From NCBI GenBank assembly GCA_027487865.1, contig JAIYCT010000007.1, positions 282,603 through 346,602 on the forward strand: 64,000 nt of DNA. Direction: 5' to 3'. Positions 38,315 through 46,758 of this stretch are shown here, in pieces (the stretch's first letter is position 1; each line of letters starts with the position of its first letter). A program made the translations under genes and the position numbers. Source of the DNA: Microbacteriaceae bacterium. GTDB taxonomy: Bacteria > Actinomycetota > Actinomycetes > Actinomycetales > Microbacteriaceae. The notes beneath the pieces are model-generated. The model was not told the origin of the DNA. It ran no database searches and was given only the letters and a program-made list of their open reading frames with translations.

Positions 38315-39193
38315 ATGCAAGAACCAAAAATCCCCTCCGATCCAGTAGCTGATCTGATTGATGTTCTAGACATCCAGCGAAAAAGCGTGACCGAGTTTGT
38401 TGGGCGTACTCAGTGGATGCCACACGGCCGAGTCTTCGGTGGCCAGGTTCTAGCGCAAGCGTTGGTTGCCGCAATGCGGACCATGGTCGAGGGCCGAGCT
38501 CCGCACAGCCTGCACTCTTACTTTCTAAGACCGGGAGATATCCAAAAGGAAATCGCTTTTTCGGTTGAGGTGCTTCGAGACGGAAGAAGCTTTAGCGCCA
38601 GAAGAGTCCATGCCCTTCAGGATGGCCAGCCAATCTTTTCCATGATCGCCTCATTCCAAGATGAAGGTCCCGGGGTCGAGCACCAAAGCACTATGCCAGA
38701 GGGTGTAACTCCCCCGGAGCAATTACCATCAGCGGCGGACTTACTTGGAGAGATTGATCACCCAGCAACCAACTACTGGTCCAAGGCCAGGCCATTTGAT
38801 CTTCGTCATGCCAGTGAGCCGGTTTATCTTCAACCTGCCAAAGAGCACCTAGCCGAGCAGCTGATTTGGTTTAAGGCTCTGTCCCAACTTCCTGCTGACC
38901 CACAGTTGCAGGCGGCAGCGCTGGCGTATGCGAGCGATTACAGCATCTTGGAGTCAATTCTTCGACGTCACGGCCTTAGCTGGGCCCACCCAGGTCTCGC
39001 CTCGGCAAGTCTTGATCACGCAATGTGGTTTCACAGGCCTGCTCGAGTCGACGACTGGCTGCTCTATGTTCAAGACTCACCAAGCGCGCAAAATGGACGA
39101 GGTTTATCTCAGGGAAAGATCTTTGACCGCGAAGGTCGCCTGATCGCCTCGGTTGCCCAAGAGGGAATGATCAGGATTCCAGAGGTTTCCTAG
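38315..39193 (+). CDS. tesB: Acyl-CoA thioesterase II
   Basis: 292 residues, double hotdog fold. It hydrolyses medium- and long-chain acyl-CoA. The first hotdog has GRVFGGQVLAQALVAA and HSLHSYFLRPGD; the second has the C-terminal LDHAMWFHRPARVDDWLLY, with the aspartate-containing catalytic region. GAGG precedes the ATG. It overlaps the ettA stop by four bases on the opposite strand. Confidence 0.94.
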   Translation: MQEPKIPSDPVADLIDVLDIQRKSVTEFVGRTQWMPHGRVFGGQVLAQALVAAMRTMVEGRAPHSLHSYFLRPGDIQKEIAFSVEVLRDGRSFSARRVHALQDGQPIFSMIASFQDEGPGVEHQSTMPEGVTPPEQLPSAADLLGEIDHPATNYWSKARPFDLRHASEPVYLQPAKEHLAEQLIWFKALSQLPADPQLQAAALAYASDYSILESILRRHGLSWAHPGLASASLDHAMWFHRPARVDDWLLYVQDSPSAQNGRGLSQGKIFDREGRLIASVAQEGMIRIPEVS

Positions 39194-40872
39194 TCGCGAG
39201 TTAGGCGACGGTAGGTGGAGCGATGTGGTTTAGCTGCATCCGCTCCAAGCCTTGAAATTTTGTTCTCTTCGTAAGAATCGAAGTTTCCTTCGAACCAATA
39301 CCACTGGTCTGGCTTCTCGTCAGTGCCCTCGTAAGCCAAGATGTGAGTCGCGACTCGGTCTAGGAACCAACGATCGTGGGTAATCACAACGGCGCAACCT
39401 GGGAACTCAAGCAAAGCATTTTCCAGTGAGGACAGGGTCTCGACGTCGAGGTCGTTAGTTGGCTCATCCAAAAGCAATAGGTTTCCACCCTGCTTCAAAG
39501 TCAAAGCGAGGTTTAGGCGGTTACGCTCACCACCGGAGAGCACCCCAGCCTTCTTTTGTTGGTCAGCTCCCTTGAATCCGAATGCCGCAACATAAGCGCG
39601 GGATGGCATCTCAACTTGGCCAACCTGGATGTAATCCAGTCCCCCGGAAACTACTTCCCAGAGCGACTTGTTTGGATCGATACCCTCGCGGGACTGGTCA
39701 ACGTAGCTAATCGCGACAGTCTCGCCGATTTTTAGCTTTCCAGAGTCCAGTTCGTGCAGACCGGTGATGCACTTAAACAAAGTGGATTTACCAACACCGT
39801 TAGGACCAATGATTCCAACGATGCCGTTTCGAGGCAGCGAGAAGCTCAGGTCTGAGAACAGTGGCCTGCCATCGAACCCCTTGGCAATCTTTTCGGCTTC
39901 AATAACGATGTTTCCAAGACGAGGTCCAGGTGGAATCTGGATTTCTTCGAAATCCAATTTGCGAGTCTTGTCAGCCTCGGCTGCCATCTCCTCGTATCGA
40001 GCAAGACGAGCCTTGGACTTGGTCTGCTTAGCCTTTGGGGTGGAGCGAACCCACTCGAGTTCATCCTGCAAACGCTTTGCTAGCTTGGCGTCTTTCTTGC
40101 CGGCAACATCCAAACGCTCGGCTTTTTTCTCAAGGTAAGTCGAGTAGTTACCCTCGTATGGATAGGCACGACCGCGGTCAAGCTCCAAGATCCACTCGGC
40201 GACGTTGTCCAAGAAGTATCTATCGTGAGTAACTGCCAATACCGCACCCGGGTACTTAGCTAGGTGCTGCTCCAACCAAAGCACGCTCTCGGCATCCAAG
40301 TGGTTGGTTGGCTCATCCAAGAGCAAAAGGTCTGGCTTCTGCAGCAACAGCTTGCAAAGCGCAACGCGACGGCGCTCACCACCGGAGAGGTGGGTTACTG
40401 GCTCATCCCCTGGAGGGCAGCGAAGTGCATCCATTGCCTGCTCTAACTGGTTATCCAGATCCCAGCCGTCAGCCGCGTCAATCTGCTCCTGCAGCGTTCC
40501 CATTTCGGACAACAAAGTGTCATAGTCAGCGTCTGGATTTGCCAGCTCTGCCGAAATCTCGTTGAAGCGGTCGATCTTGCCCTTGAGTTCCGCAACAGCT
40601 TCTTCGACGTTTCCCAATACTGTCTTCTCCTCATTCAGTGGAGGCTCCTGCATCAAAATGCCTACGGTGAAGCCTTGGCTGAGGCGTGCCTCACCATTGG
40701 ATGGCACATCCATGCCAGCCATGATCTTTAGAACAGAAGACTTACCAGAACCGTTGGGACCAACGACACCGATCTTGGCGCCCGGGTAGAAAGCAAGGGT
40801 GACATCGTCAAGGATGACCTTGTCGCCATGCGCCTTGCGCGCTTTGATCATCTGATAAATAAATTCAGCCAT
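39190..40872 (-). CDS. ettA: Energy-dependent translational throttle protein EttA (ABC-F)
   Basis: 560 residues with two ABC domains and no membrane part. Walker A motifs are GPNGSGKSS and GPNGVGKST, and both halves have LSGGER. The inter-domain linker (about 245-305) and the arm region fit EttA, which binds the ribosomal E site and gates translation by ATP level. AAGGAC precedes the ATG. A long inverted repeat lies in its leader. Confidence 0.96.
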   Translation of the reverse strand: MAEFIYQMIKARKAHGDKVILDDVTLAFYPGAKIGVVGPNGSGKSSVLKIMAGMDVPSNGEARLSQGFTVGILMQEPPLNEEKTVLGNVEEAVAELKGKIDRFNEISAELANPDADYDTLLSEMGTLQEQIDAADGWDLDNQLEQAMDALRCPPGDEPVTHLSGGERRRVALCKLLLQKPDLLLLDEPTNHLDAESVLWLEQHLAKYPGAVLAVTHDRYFLDNVAEWILELDRGRAYPYEGNYSTYLEKKAERLDVAGKKDAKLAKRLQDELEWVRSTPKAKQTKSKARLARYEEMAAEADKTRKLDFEEIQIPPGPRLGNIVIEAEKIAKGFDGRPLFSDLSFSLPRNGIVGIIGPNGVGKSTLFKCITGLHELDSGKLKIGETVAISYVDQSREGIDPNKSLWEVVSGGLDYIQVGQVEMPSRAYVAAFGFKGADQQKKAGVLSGGERNRLNLALTLKQGGNLLLLDEPTNDLDVETLSSLENALLEFPGCAVVITHDRWFLDRVATHILAYEGTDEKPDQWYWFEGNFDSYEENKISRLGADAAKPHRSTYRRLTRD

Positions 40873-40892
40873 TAGAAGTCCTTGGGATAGAC

Positions 40893-40959
40893 GGCAAAAA
40901 CCCTCTTTGCCGCATGCAGTGGATAGTTTATCCGAGAGCTTTGGTAAAGAGGGTTTTGC
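40893..40959 (-). terminator. Inverted repeat between ssb and ettA, possible terminator or switch
   Basis: A perfect 12-base inverted repeat (AAAACCCTCTTT at 40897-40908 and AAAGAGGGTTTT at 40946-40957) encloses a small GGATA/TATCC hairpin. On the minus strand the distal arm ends in TTTTT. The distal arm can also fold alone as GGCAAA/TTTGCC (40893-40911). The two folds compete, so it may end ssb transcription or control ettA. Confidence 0.6.
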
Positions 40960-41002
40960 TGACCCGAGCGAGCAAATGGGGGGTTGGGTCCCGGGTCAAG
41001 CT

Positions 41003-41422
41003 TTATGCCGTTTGAAGTTCCGGTTCGAGCTCGGTCTCTTCTTCGTCTTCAGGTTCGGAGACAACCAGCGAACGTCTTTCAAATGATGAGGTTCCAAAGG
41101 TGAGGTCATGCCCGATAGCGGATGCCTCAACCTCAACGCTGGTTCCGGATCTCTCACCGTTGTCCCAGTCTCGAACCTTTAGACGGCCAGAGACCAAGAT
41201 GCGCTCGCCCTTGGAGATTGATTGCGAAACGTTAGTGGCGAGCTGACGAAAGGAGCTGATTGTGAACCAGTTCACATCGGAGTCCACCCACACACCGGTC
41301 TCGGTATCGAGTTTCCGGGTGGTTGAAGCCAGCCGAAAAGAAGTTACCTCCAGGCCACTTTCGGTTGTGATGTGCCGTGGAGTGGTTGCGACAAGGCCGC
41401 GAAGCGTAATTGTGTCTGACAT
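41003..41422 (-). CDS. ssb: Single-stranded DNA-binding protein
   Basis: 139 residues, one OB fold (ITLRGLVATTPRH ... NWFTISSFRQLATNV ... ERILVSGRLKVRDWDNGE). It ends in an acidic stretch EPEDEEETELEPELQTA but lacks the usual DDDIPF-type tip that recruits repair proteins. The chromosome therefore probably carries another, main ssb elsewhere. AAGGAAAGG precedes the ATG. It lies between msrA and ettA. Confidence 0.92.
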   Translation of the reverse strand: MSDTITLRGLVATTPRHITTESGLEVTSFRLASTTRKLDTETGVWVDSDVNWFTISSFRQLATNVSQSISKGERILVSGRLKVRDWDNGERSGTSVEVEASAIGHDLTFGTSSFERRSLVVSEPEDEEETELEPELQTA

Positions 41423-41495
41423 TGAATTCCTTTCCTTGAGTTGTAAGGAAAGTCTGCGGACCTACGACCTAGGCCGTAAGTGGGCAATCAATATC

Positions 41496-41504
41496 TGTGG
41501 ATAA
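41496..41504 (-). promoter_or_regulatory. Single DnaA box before ssb
   Basis: TTATCCACA on the minus strand is a perfect consensus DnaA box, 74 bases upstream of the ssb ATG. It stands alone, so it is not an origin. A chance match is possible. Nearby 41465-41478 is an imperfect 14-base palindrome centred on CCTAGG. Confidence 0.35.
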
Positions 41505-41511
41505 CTTGGGC

Positions 41512-42033
41512 CTACTTGAGTAGGTGAGTGAACTTTGAGCGAACTTTGCTTACCTTTGGCGCCACCACGGCAACGCAGTAACCCTGGTTCGGGTTCTTGG
41601 CAAAGAAGTCTTGGTGATAAGGCTCAGCGTCAAAAAACTCTGGCAGTTGCGTCACTTCAGTCACGATTCCCCCACCCCAAATTTCTTTCGCGCGCTCAAT
41701 CGCCTGAGTAAACAGGTCCTTCTGGGCCTCATCGGCGTAATACATCGCAGAGCGATACTGGGTGCCGATGTCATTACCCTGGCGGTTTAGCTGTGTTGGG
41801 TCGTGCAGAGTGAAGAAGATATCCAGAATGTCGCTGGAGGAAATCACGCTCTCGTCGAAAAGAACCGAAACCACCTCAGCGTGACCAGTGTTGCCATCGC
41901 AGACCTGCTCGTAGGTGGGGTTTGGGTTTTTACCGCCCGTGTAACCACAGGTGACATCCTCGATGCCGCGAAATTGCGAGTAAGCGGAGTCAAGGCACCA
42001 AAAGCAACCGCCAGCGAGCACGAATTCAGTCAT
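41512..42033 (-). CDS. msrA: Peptide methionine sulfoxide reductase MsrA
   Basis: 173 residues. It reduces the S form of methionine sulfoxide in oxidised proteins. GGCFWC holds the catalytic cysteine, and YTGGKNPNPTYEQVCDGNTG and HDPTQLNRQGNDIGTQYRS are family signatures. The resolving region contains GYCVAVVAPK. It is divergent from the EamA transporter gene. Confidence 0.96.
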   Translation of the reverse strand: MTEFVLAGGCFWCLDSAYSQFRGIEDVTCGYTGGKNPNPTYEQVCDGNTGHAEVVSVLFDESVISSSDILDIFFTLHDPTQLNRQGNDIGTQYRSAMYYADEAQKDLFTQAIERAKEIWGGGIVTEVTQLPEFFDAEPYHQDFFAKNPNQGYCVAVVAPKVSKVRSKFTHLLK

Positions 42034-42109
42034 AGCTATCTAAACTTTCAGTTATCGATTGTGATTCCAAATTGGTCTTACAAATCTGGAAGGTAAGGCA
42101 GAAGCCTAA

Positions 42110-43048
42110 TTGTCTCAAAAACACCCAACCCTTGGCGTGATCTTCGCACTTATCGCCGCAATCTTGTTTGGCCTGAATGCCTCAACCACCAAAGTCATCA
42201 TCGAAGCCGGCATCAATGCTGAGCAAGTGGTATTCATTCGCTCGCTGTTTTCCTTGGTTCTAGCACTGAGCTGGGCATTGATTTCGAACCGAAAAGAACT
42301 TCTTGTAAAGCCAAAGATGCTGCCAAAGCTGTTTGTCTTGGGTGTGATTGGTGTTGGCATGCTGCAGTACACATATTCGATGTCTCTAGTTCTCCTGCCG
42401 GTTGGCATCGCACTTCTGATTGAGTACACCGCGGTGCTGTGGGTGCCAATTGTTGCGCTGGTTTTATTCAAGGAAAAAGTCAGCAAGGTTATTTGGCTCG
42501 GTGCCGCTTTGGTAATCGGTGGACTAGCAGTTGTCGCTCAGATCTGGGACACCCAGCTCGACCCTTACGGCATGCTGTTGGCTTTCGCTGCTGCCATCTC
42601 GCTAACGATTTACTTCATTACCGGCGAGCGAATCCAGCGCGTGCTACCCACCAACGTCGTCCTCGCCTACGGAATGTTCTTCGCGACGCTGTTCTTCTTA
42701 CCGCTGAGCAATTTTGGCAGCTTCGACTTTGCAATCGTCTCCTCAAGCCTTGATCTAACCGGGAACCTTGCCGGAGTGGAGGTTCCGATGTGGGGGGCTT
42801 TGATCTGGCTTGGAGTACTTGGCAGCTTCGTGCCAATGGCATTTAGCTACTTGGCCCTCAGGCACCTAAGTGCAACCGTGGTAGGAATCATCGCCACCAG
42901 CGAGACGATTTTGGCCTTTGGTTTTGCACTGGCTTGGTTGGGAGAACTGATTACCCTGACCCAGGCGCTGGGCGGTATCGTGGTCGTCATTGGAATTTTG
43001 ATCGCGCAGACCGCGCGGAAGCAATCAAGCGAGAAAGTAGTTGAGTAA
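42110..43048 (+). CDS. EamA family (drug/metabolite) transporter
   Basis: 312 residues, ten hydrophobic helices in two repeated five-helix halves, typical of EamA exporters. The start is TTG 42110 with only a weak upstream AAGG. The second half contains LSATVVGIIATSETILAF, a typical EamA stretch. The substrate is unknown; amino acids or small metabolites are likely. The thioredoxin gene follows after three bases. Confidence 0.87.
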   Translation: MSQKHPTLGVIFALIAAILFGLNASTTKVIIEAGINAEQVVFIRSLFSLVLALSWALISNRKELLVKPKMLPKLFVLGVIGVGMLQYTYSMSLVLLPVGIALLIEYTAVLWVPIVALVLFKEKVSKVIWLGAALVIGGLAVVAQIWDTQLDPYGMLLAFAAAISLTIYFITGERIQRVLPTNVVLAYGMFFATLFFLPLSNFGSFDFAIVSSSLDLTGNLAGVEVPMWGALIWLGVLGSFVPMAFSYLALRHLSATVVGIIATSETILAFGFALAWLGELITLTQALGGIVVVIGILIAQTARKQSSEKVVE

Positions 43049-43051
43049 ATC

Positions 43052-43417
43052 ATGGCAACTATGGAACTAACCCTTGAGTCTTTTGAGACCACCATCAAAG
43101 AAGAAGGCATCACAATTGTCGATTTCTGGGCAGAATGGTGCGGCCCGTGCCGCATGTTTGGCCCAATCTTCGAGGCGGCTTCTGATCAGAACCCGGAGAT
43201 CCGTTTTGGCAAGGTCGACACCGAGGCCCAGCAGGAACTAGCCGGTATGGTTGGCATTTCCTCAATCCCAACCCTGATGATCTTCCGCGATGGCATCTTG
43301 CTGTTCAACCAGGCCGGAGCGCTGCCTGCTCCTGCGCTAGCCGACCTAATCGGCAAGGTGAAGGATCTCAACATGGACGAGGTTCGTGCCGAGATGTCTA
43401 AGCAAGTCCAGAGCTAG
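43052..43417 (+). CDS. trxA: Thioredoxin
   Basis: 121 residues with the thioredoxin active site FWAEWCGPCRMFGP near residue 30 and the cis-proline segment ISSIPTLMIF. It reduces protein disulfides in the cytoplasm. There is no signal peptide, so it is cytoplasmic. It follows the EamA gene, and a small membrane protein gene comes next. Confidence 0.94.
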   Translation: MATMELTLESFETTIKEEGITIVDFWAEWCGPCRMFGPIFEAASDQNPEIRFGKVDTEAQQELAGMVGISSIPTLMIFRDGILLFNQAGALPAPALADLIGKVKDLNMDEVRAEMSKQVQS

Positions 43418-43422
43418 CCTCT

Positions 43423-43650
43423 TTGCGCAATAACTCCCTAGCCATGCTGGCCACCATTACCGGGGTCGGGATTTTGGCTTGGGCCATTGGCTTTTTCGAT
43501 CCAACCACCTGCACACCGAGTGCGCAGCAGCCGGGTTGGACATCCTGTGAAGCAATCGCTCAAGAGCGAACTATCGCCCTTTGGGTACTGATTCTTGGAA
43601 CCGTGGGAATCGTGGTATTCCTATGGCTTCGCGGACGCAAAAAGAACTAG
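43423..43650 (+). CDS. Small two-helix membrane protein
   Basis: 75 residues from TTG 43423; ATG 43444 is the alternative start. Two helices (ATITGVGILAWAIGFF and ALWVLILGTVGIVVFLWL) flank a short loop with two cysteines (TTCTP ... TSCEA), and the protein ends in RGRKKN. The loop cysteines next to thioredoxin could form a disulfide; that is inference. It converges on ald with a four-base overlap. The function is unknown. Confidence 0.6.
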   Translation: MRNNSLAMLATITGVGILAWAIGFFDPTTCTPSAQQPGWTSCEAIAQERTIALWVLILGTVGIVVFLWLRGRKKN

Positions 43651-44765
43651 GCGATAACCGACTCAATTGTTGCGGTGGCAAGCTCCGGGAACGCCTGGGA
43701 AACACCCGCGTTGGTAACCAATCCCTCGTGGGCATTTAGCCCAAGTGCCAACGCTGCATCTTCCCTAAGCGCTTTTTTCCAACCCTTTGAAGCAAGTGCT
43801 AACACATATGGCAAAGTCGCGTTGGTTAGCGCTCTGGTAGCGGTCGCAGGAACGGCACCTGGCATGTTTGCCACGCAGTAGTAGGTGGTGTTGTGAACCT
43901 GGTAGGTCGGCTCATCGTGCGTGGTCGGACGAGAGTGCTCGAAGCAGCCACCCTGGTCAATCGCGATGTCAACCAAAACAGCACCCGACTTCATCTTCTT
44001 CACCATCTCATCGGTAACCAGCTTTGGAGCGCGCTCGCCGGGGATCAACACCGAACCAATTACTAGGTCGGCGTCTTTCAGCTGCTCGGCAATTTCGTAG
44101 GCGGTAGAGACCCTGGTCTGAACCTCGGAGTTGAATCTTGCGTCTAGTTCACGAAGACGAGGAAGAGATAGGTCGATAACTGTGACATCTGCACCCATGC
44201 CATTAGCCACGAGTGCAGCCTCGGTTCCTGCTACACCGCCACCAATCACAACCACCTTCGCTCGAGGTGTTCCTGGAACTCCACCCATGAGAACTCCTGG
44301 ACCGCCATTGGTCTTCATCAATTGGTAGGCGCCGATCTGAGCCGACAACCTTCCGGCAACTTCGCTCATTGGCTGAAGTAGTGGCAACTGGCGATTTGCG
44401 AGCTGAACAGTTTCGTAGGCAATCGCGGTAGTTCCGCTGGCAATGATTGCATCCGTGCAGTCTTTCGAAGCAGCTAGGTGCAAGTAGGTGAAAAGCACCT
44501 GACCCTTGCGCATGTGTGGATACTCGGCTGCGATTGGCTCTTTGACCTTCACAATCATCTCGGCTTGAGCCCAAACCTCTTTGGCAGTCTCCGCGATCTT
44601 TGCTCCAGCGGCTAGGTAATCCTGATTCGAAAAGCCCGAGCCAATACCGGCGCTAGTCTCAACCAAAACTTCGTGACCTCGGTTTACCAGTTCAAAAACA
44701 CCAGCAGGGGTCATTGCCACGCGGTTCTCGTTGTTCTTGATCTCTTTTGGCACTCCAACTAGCAC
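43647..44765 (-). CDS. ald: Alanine dehydrogenase
   Basis: 372 residues. It interconverts alanine and pyruvate plus ammonia with NAD. MLVGVPKEIKNNENRVAMTPAG written in full would exceed the quoting limit; its core is VPKEIKNNENRVAMTPAG. The Rossmann loop is VVIGGGVAGTEAA, and DIAIDQGGCFEHSRPTTH contains the conserved active-site segment. GTG 44765 follows AAGGAG. It is divergent from an Lrp regulator, the usual ald control arrangement. Confidence 0.96.
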   Translation of the reverse strand: MLVGVPKEIKNNENRVAMTPAGVFELVNRGHEVLVETSAGIGSGFSNQDYLAAGAKIAETAKEVWAQAEMIVKVKEPIAAEYPHMRKGQVLFTYLHLAASKDCTDAIIASGTTAIAYETVQLANRQLPLLQPMSEVAGRLSAQIGAYQLMKTNGGPGVLMGGVPGTPRAKVVVIGGGVAGTEAALVANGMGADVTVIDLSLPRLRELDARFNSEVQTRVSTAYEIAEQLKDADLVIGSVLIPGERAPKLVTDEMVKKMKSGAVLVDIAIDQGGCFEHSRPTTHDEPTYQVHNTTYYCVANMPGAVPATATRALTNATLPYVLALASKGWKKALREDAALALGLNAHEGLVTNAGVSQAFPELATATIESVIA

Positions 44766-44819
44766 TTTGACTCCTTGATTCGATTCCTCTGATTCTCGCT
44801 AATAATTCGACATCAACGG

Positions 44820-44842
44820 TGTAAAATCGAAGAAGATTTACA
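44820..44842. promoter_or_regulatory. Probable Lrp operator between ald and lrp
   Basis: TGTAAA-N11-TTTACA is a perfect inverted repeat in the divergent gap. Each TTTACA half also resembles a -35 box: on the plus strand it is followed about 17 bases later by TTATTT (44860-44865), facing lrp. An Lrp dimer here could control both genes. Confidence 0.55.
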
Positions 44843-44888
44843 ACCAGGGACTTATTACGTTATTTATTCTGAAAAGACAGGAAAAACA

Positions 44889-45371
44889 TTGTTGGATTCG
44901 AAGAAAATTCAGGACTTTCCGGTTCTCGATGAGTTGGACCGCTCAATCCTTGCCCTGCTGGCTCAAAACGGGCGCATATCTAACGCCGAACTAGCTGAGC
45001 AGGTTGGGCTTGCGCAGTCCACCTGCCTGGGCCGCGTTAGGTCACTGGTTCAGTCCGGGGTCATTACATCTTTCACGGCCGAGATTGCCCCTGAGGCTCT
45101 TGGACTGCAACTGCAGGCGCTGATTTCTGTAACTCTTAGGGCAGGGGCTAGGGCTAACCTGAGCGAGTTCATGGCCCAAATGCGCAATAACCCGCAGGTC
45201 ATTCAGATCTTTTTCCTGGGCGGAGCCGAGGATTTCATTGTTCACGTGGCGGTTCGAAACTCCGACGAGGTTAGGGAGTTTGTGCTCGAGCAACTCTCTA
45301 ATAACGCATCGGTTGCCAACACCAGAACGAACATCGTTTTTGATCACTTTCACAAGGGTCCACTTGGCTAA
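44889..45371 (+). CDS. Lrp/AsnC family transcriptional regulator
   Basis: 160 residues: an N-terminal winged helix (LDELDRSILALLAQNGR, then SNAELAEQVGLAQSTCLGRV as recognition helix) and a C-terminal RAM domain that binds amino acids. The start is one of two adjacent TTG codons at 44889/44892 behind AGG. Divergent from ald, so it is most likely the alanine-responsive activator (AldR-like). The polyamine genes follow 29 bases later and may share its transcript. Confidence 0.9.
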   Translation: MLDSKKIQDFPVLDELDRSILALLAQNGRISNAELAEQVGLAQSTCLGRVRSLVQSGVITSFTAEIAPEALGLQLQALISVTLRAGARANLSEFMAQMRNNPQVIQIFFLGGAEDFIVHVAVRNSDEVREFVLEQLSNNASVANTRTNIVFDHFHKGPLG

Positions 45372-45400
45372 GTAGAGTAGGTAACCGTCGAAGGAGACCT

Positions 45401-46756
45401 GTGACAGACGCCATGCACCAATCCGGGCTAAGCCCGAGGGTGAGAAACGCTATATTCCACTACGCATCTGATCGCATAGATGTCGATCCACCGCTTGATG
45501 GGCCAAGGTCACTAGAAGAGCTAAACGAGCTCGCAGGGCAAACCATTACCGAACAGGGTCTTGGTGGCGAAGCAGCTCTGAAAATCTTTGCCGATGTCCT
45601 AGCCCCGGCAACCATCTCCACCGACCACCCGAATTACCTCTCCTTTATCCCAACTGCGCCGACTGAGCTTTCAACCATGTTTGACCTTGTGGTTTCTGCA
45701 AGTTCGATTTACGGAGGTAGTTGGAAAGAAGGCGCTGGAGCGGTATTTGCCGAGAACCAGGTGCTGAGCTTTTTGGCTGCCGAGTGCGGCTTGCCAGAGG
45801 GTTCTGGCGGACTGTTTGTCCAGGGTGGAACCCTTGGCAACCTAAGCGCCCTGGTTACCGCTCGCGAAAAGGCAAAAACCAAACTTGGCAAACAGCACTG
45901 GGCAATTGTTTGCAGCTCTGAGGCGCACTCTTCAGTGAAGGCCGTAGCAAAGGTCATGGACTGCGAAGTTGTTATCGCACAAGCAGGCGAGAGCGGATCG
46001 CTTGGAAAAACTGCGGCTTTGCAGGCAGTAATCGAAGCCAAAGCCCAGGGGCTCACTCCATTTGCGATTGTCGGCACAGCTGGCACCACAAACTTTGGAA
46101 TCGTGGATGACCTTGCAGGGATAAGCGAGGTTGCGAAAGAGTACGATCTTTGGTTCCACGTCGATGGCGCTTACGGCCTGGCCGGCATTTTGGCACCGGA
46201 GCTAAAGCACCTTTACAAAGGCGTAGAGCATGCGGACTCCTTCATTGTCGATCCGCACAAGTGGCTTTTTGCACCATTTGATGCCTGTGCACTGGTCTAC
46301 CGCGAACCTGAGTATGCGCGGCTAGCTCACACGCAACACGGTGAATACCTTGAGGTGCTAAACCACGCTGGAGAATTCAACCCGAGCGACTACGGCTTTA
46401 ACCTCACTCGCAGAGTTCGAGGCTTACCGCTTTGGTTCTCCATGGCCAGCCACGGCGTTGAGCTTTATCGCCAGGCGATTTCCGCAAACGTAGATTTGGC
46501 TCACAAGATTGCGAAGGAAATTAGCTCGCGCGGTTACTTAAAGTTGGTGCGAGACCCACAGCTCTCGGTAGTTGTATTCGAGCGCAATGGTTGGGATTTA
46601 GCTCAGTATGAAGTTTGGTCCGAGAAGCTACTGAGTGACCAATTTGCCTTTGTAGTTCCCTCGAGTCACCTGGGAAAACCAAACACTCGCTTTGCTATCG
46701 TGAACCCGCTCACCAAATATGAGGATCTGGTGAAGATTCTCGATTCAATGGAGTAA
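45401..46756 (+). CDS. PLP-dependent group II decarboxylase
   Basis: 451 residues of the aromatic-L-amino-acid/glutamate decarboxylase family. The PLP lysine is Lys287 in DPHKWLFAPFD, and FHVDGAYG precedes it. Possible substrates are tyrosine, tryptophan, 2,4-diaminobutyrate or valine; the sequence alone does not decide. It is the first gene of a tight run with aguB (two-base gap) and aguA, so an amine-related role is likely. AAGGAGA precedes the start. Confidence 0.85.
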   Translation: MTDAMHQSGLSPRVRNAIFHYASDRIDVDPPLDGPRSLEELNELAGQTITEQGLGGEAALKIFADVLAPATISTDHPNYLSFIPTAPTELSTMFDLVVSASSIYGGSWKEGAGAVFAENQVLSFLAAECGLPEGSGGLFVQGGTLGNLSALVTAREKAKTKLGKQHWAIVCSSEAHSSVKAVAKVMDCEVVIAQAGESGSLGKTAALQAVIEAKAQGLTPFAIVGTAGTTNFGIVDDLAGISEVAKEYDLWFHVDGAYGLAGILAPELKHLYKGVEHADSFIVDPHKWLFAPFDACALVYREPEYARLAHTQHGEYLEVLNHAGEFNPSDYGFNLTRRVRGLPLWFSMASHGVELYRQAISANVDLAHKIAKEISSRGYLKLVRDPQLSVVVFERNGWDLAQYEVWSEKLLSDQFAFVVPSSHLGKPNTRFAIVNPLTKYEDLVKILDSME

Positions 46757-46758
46757 TC

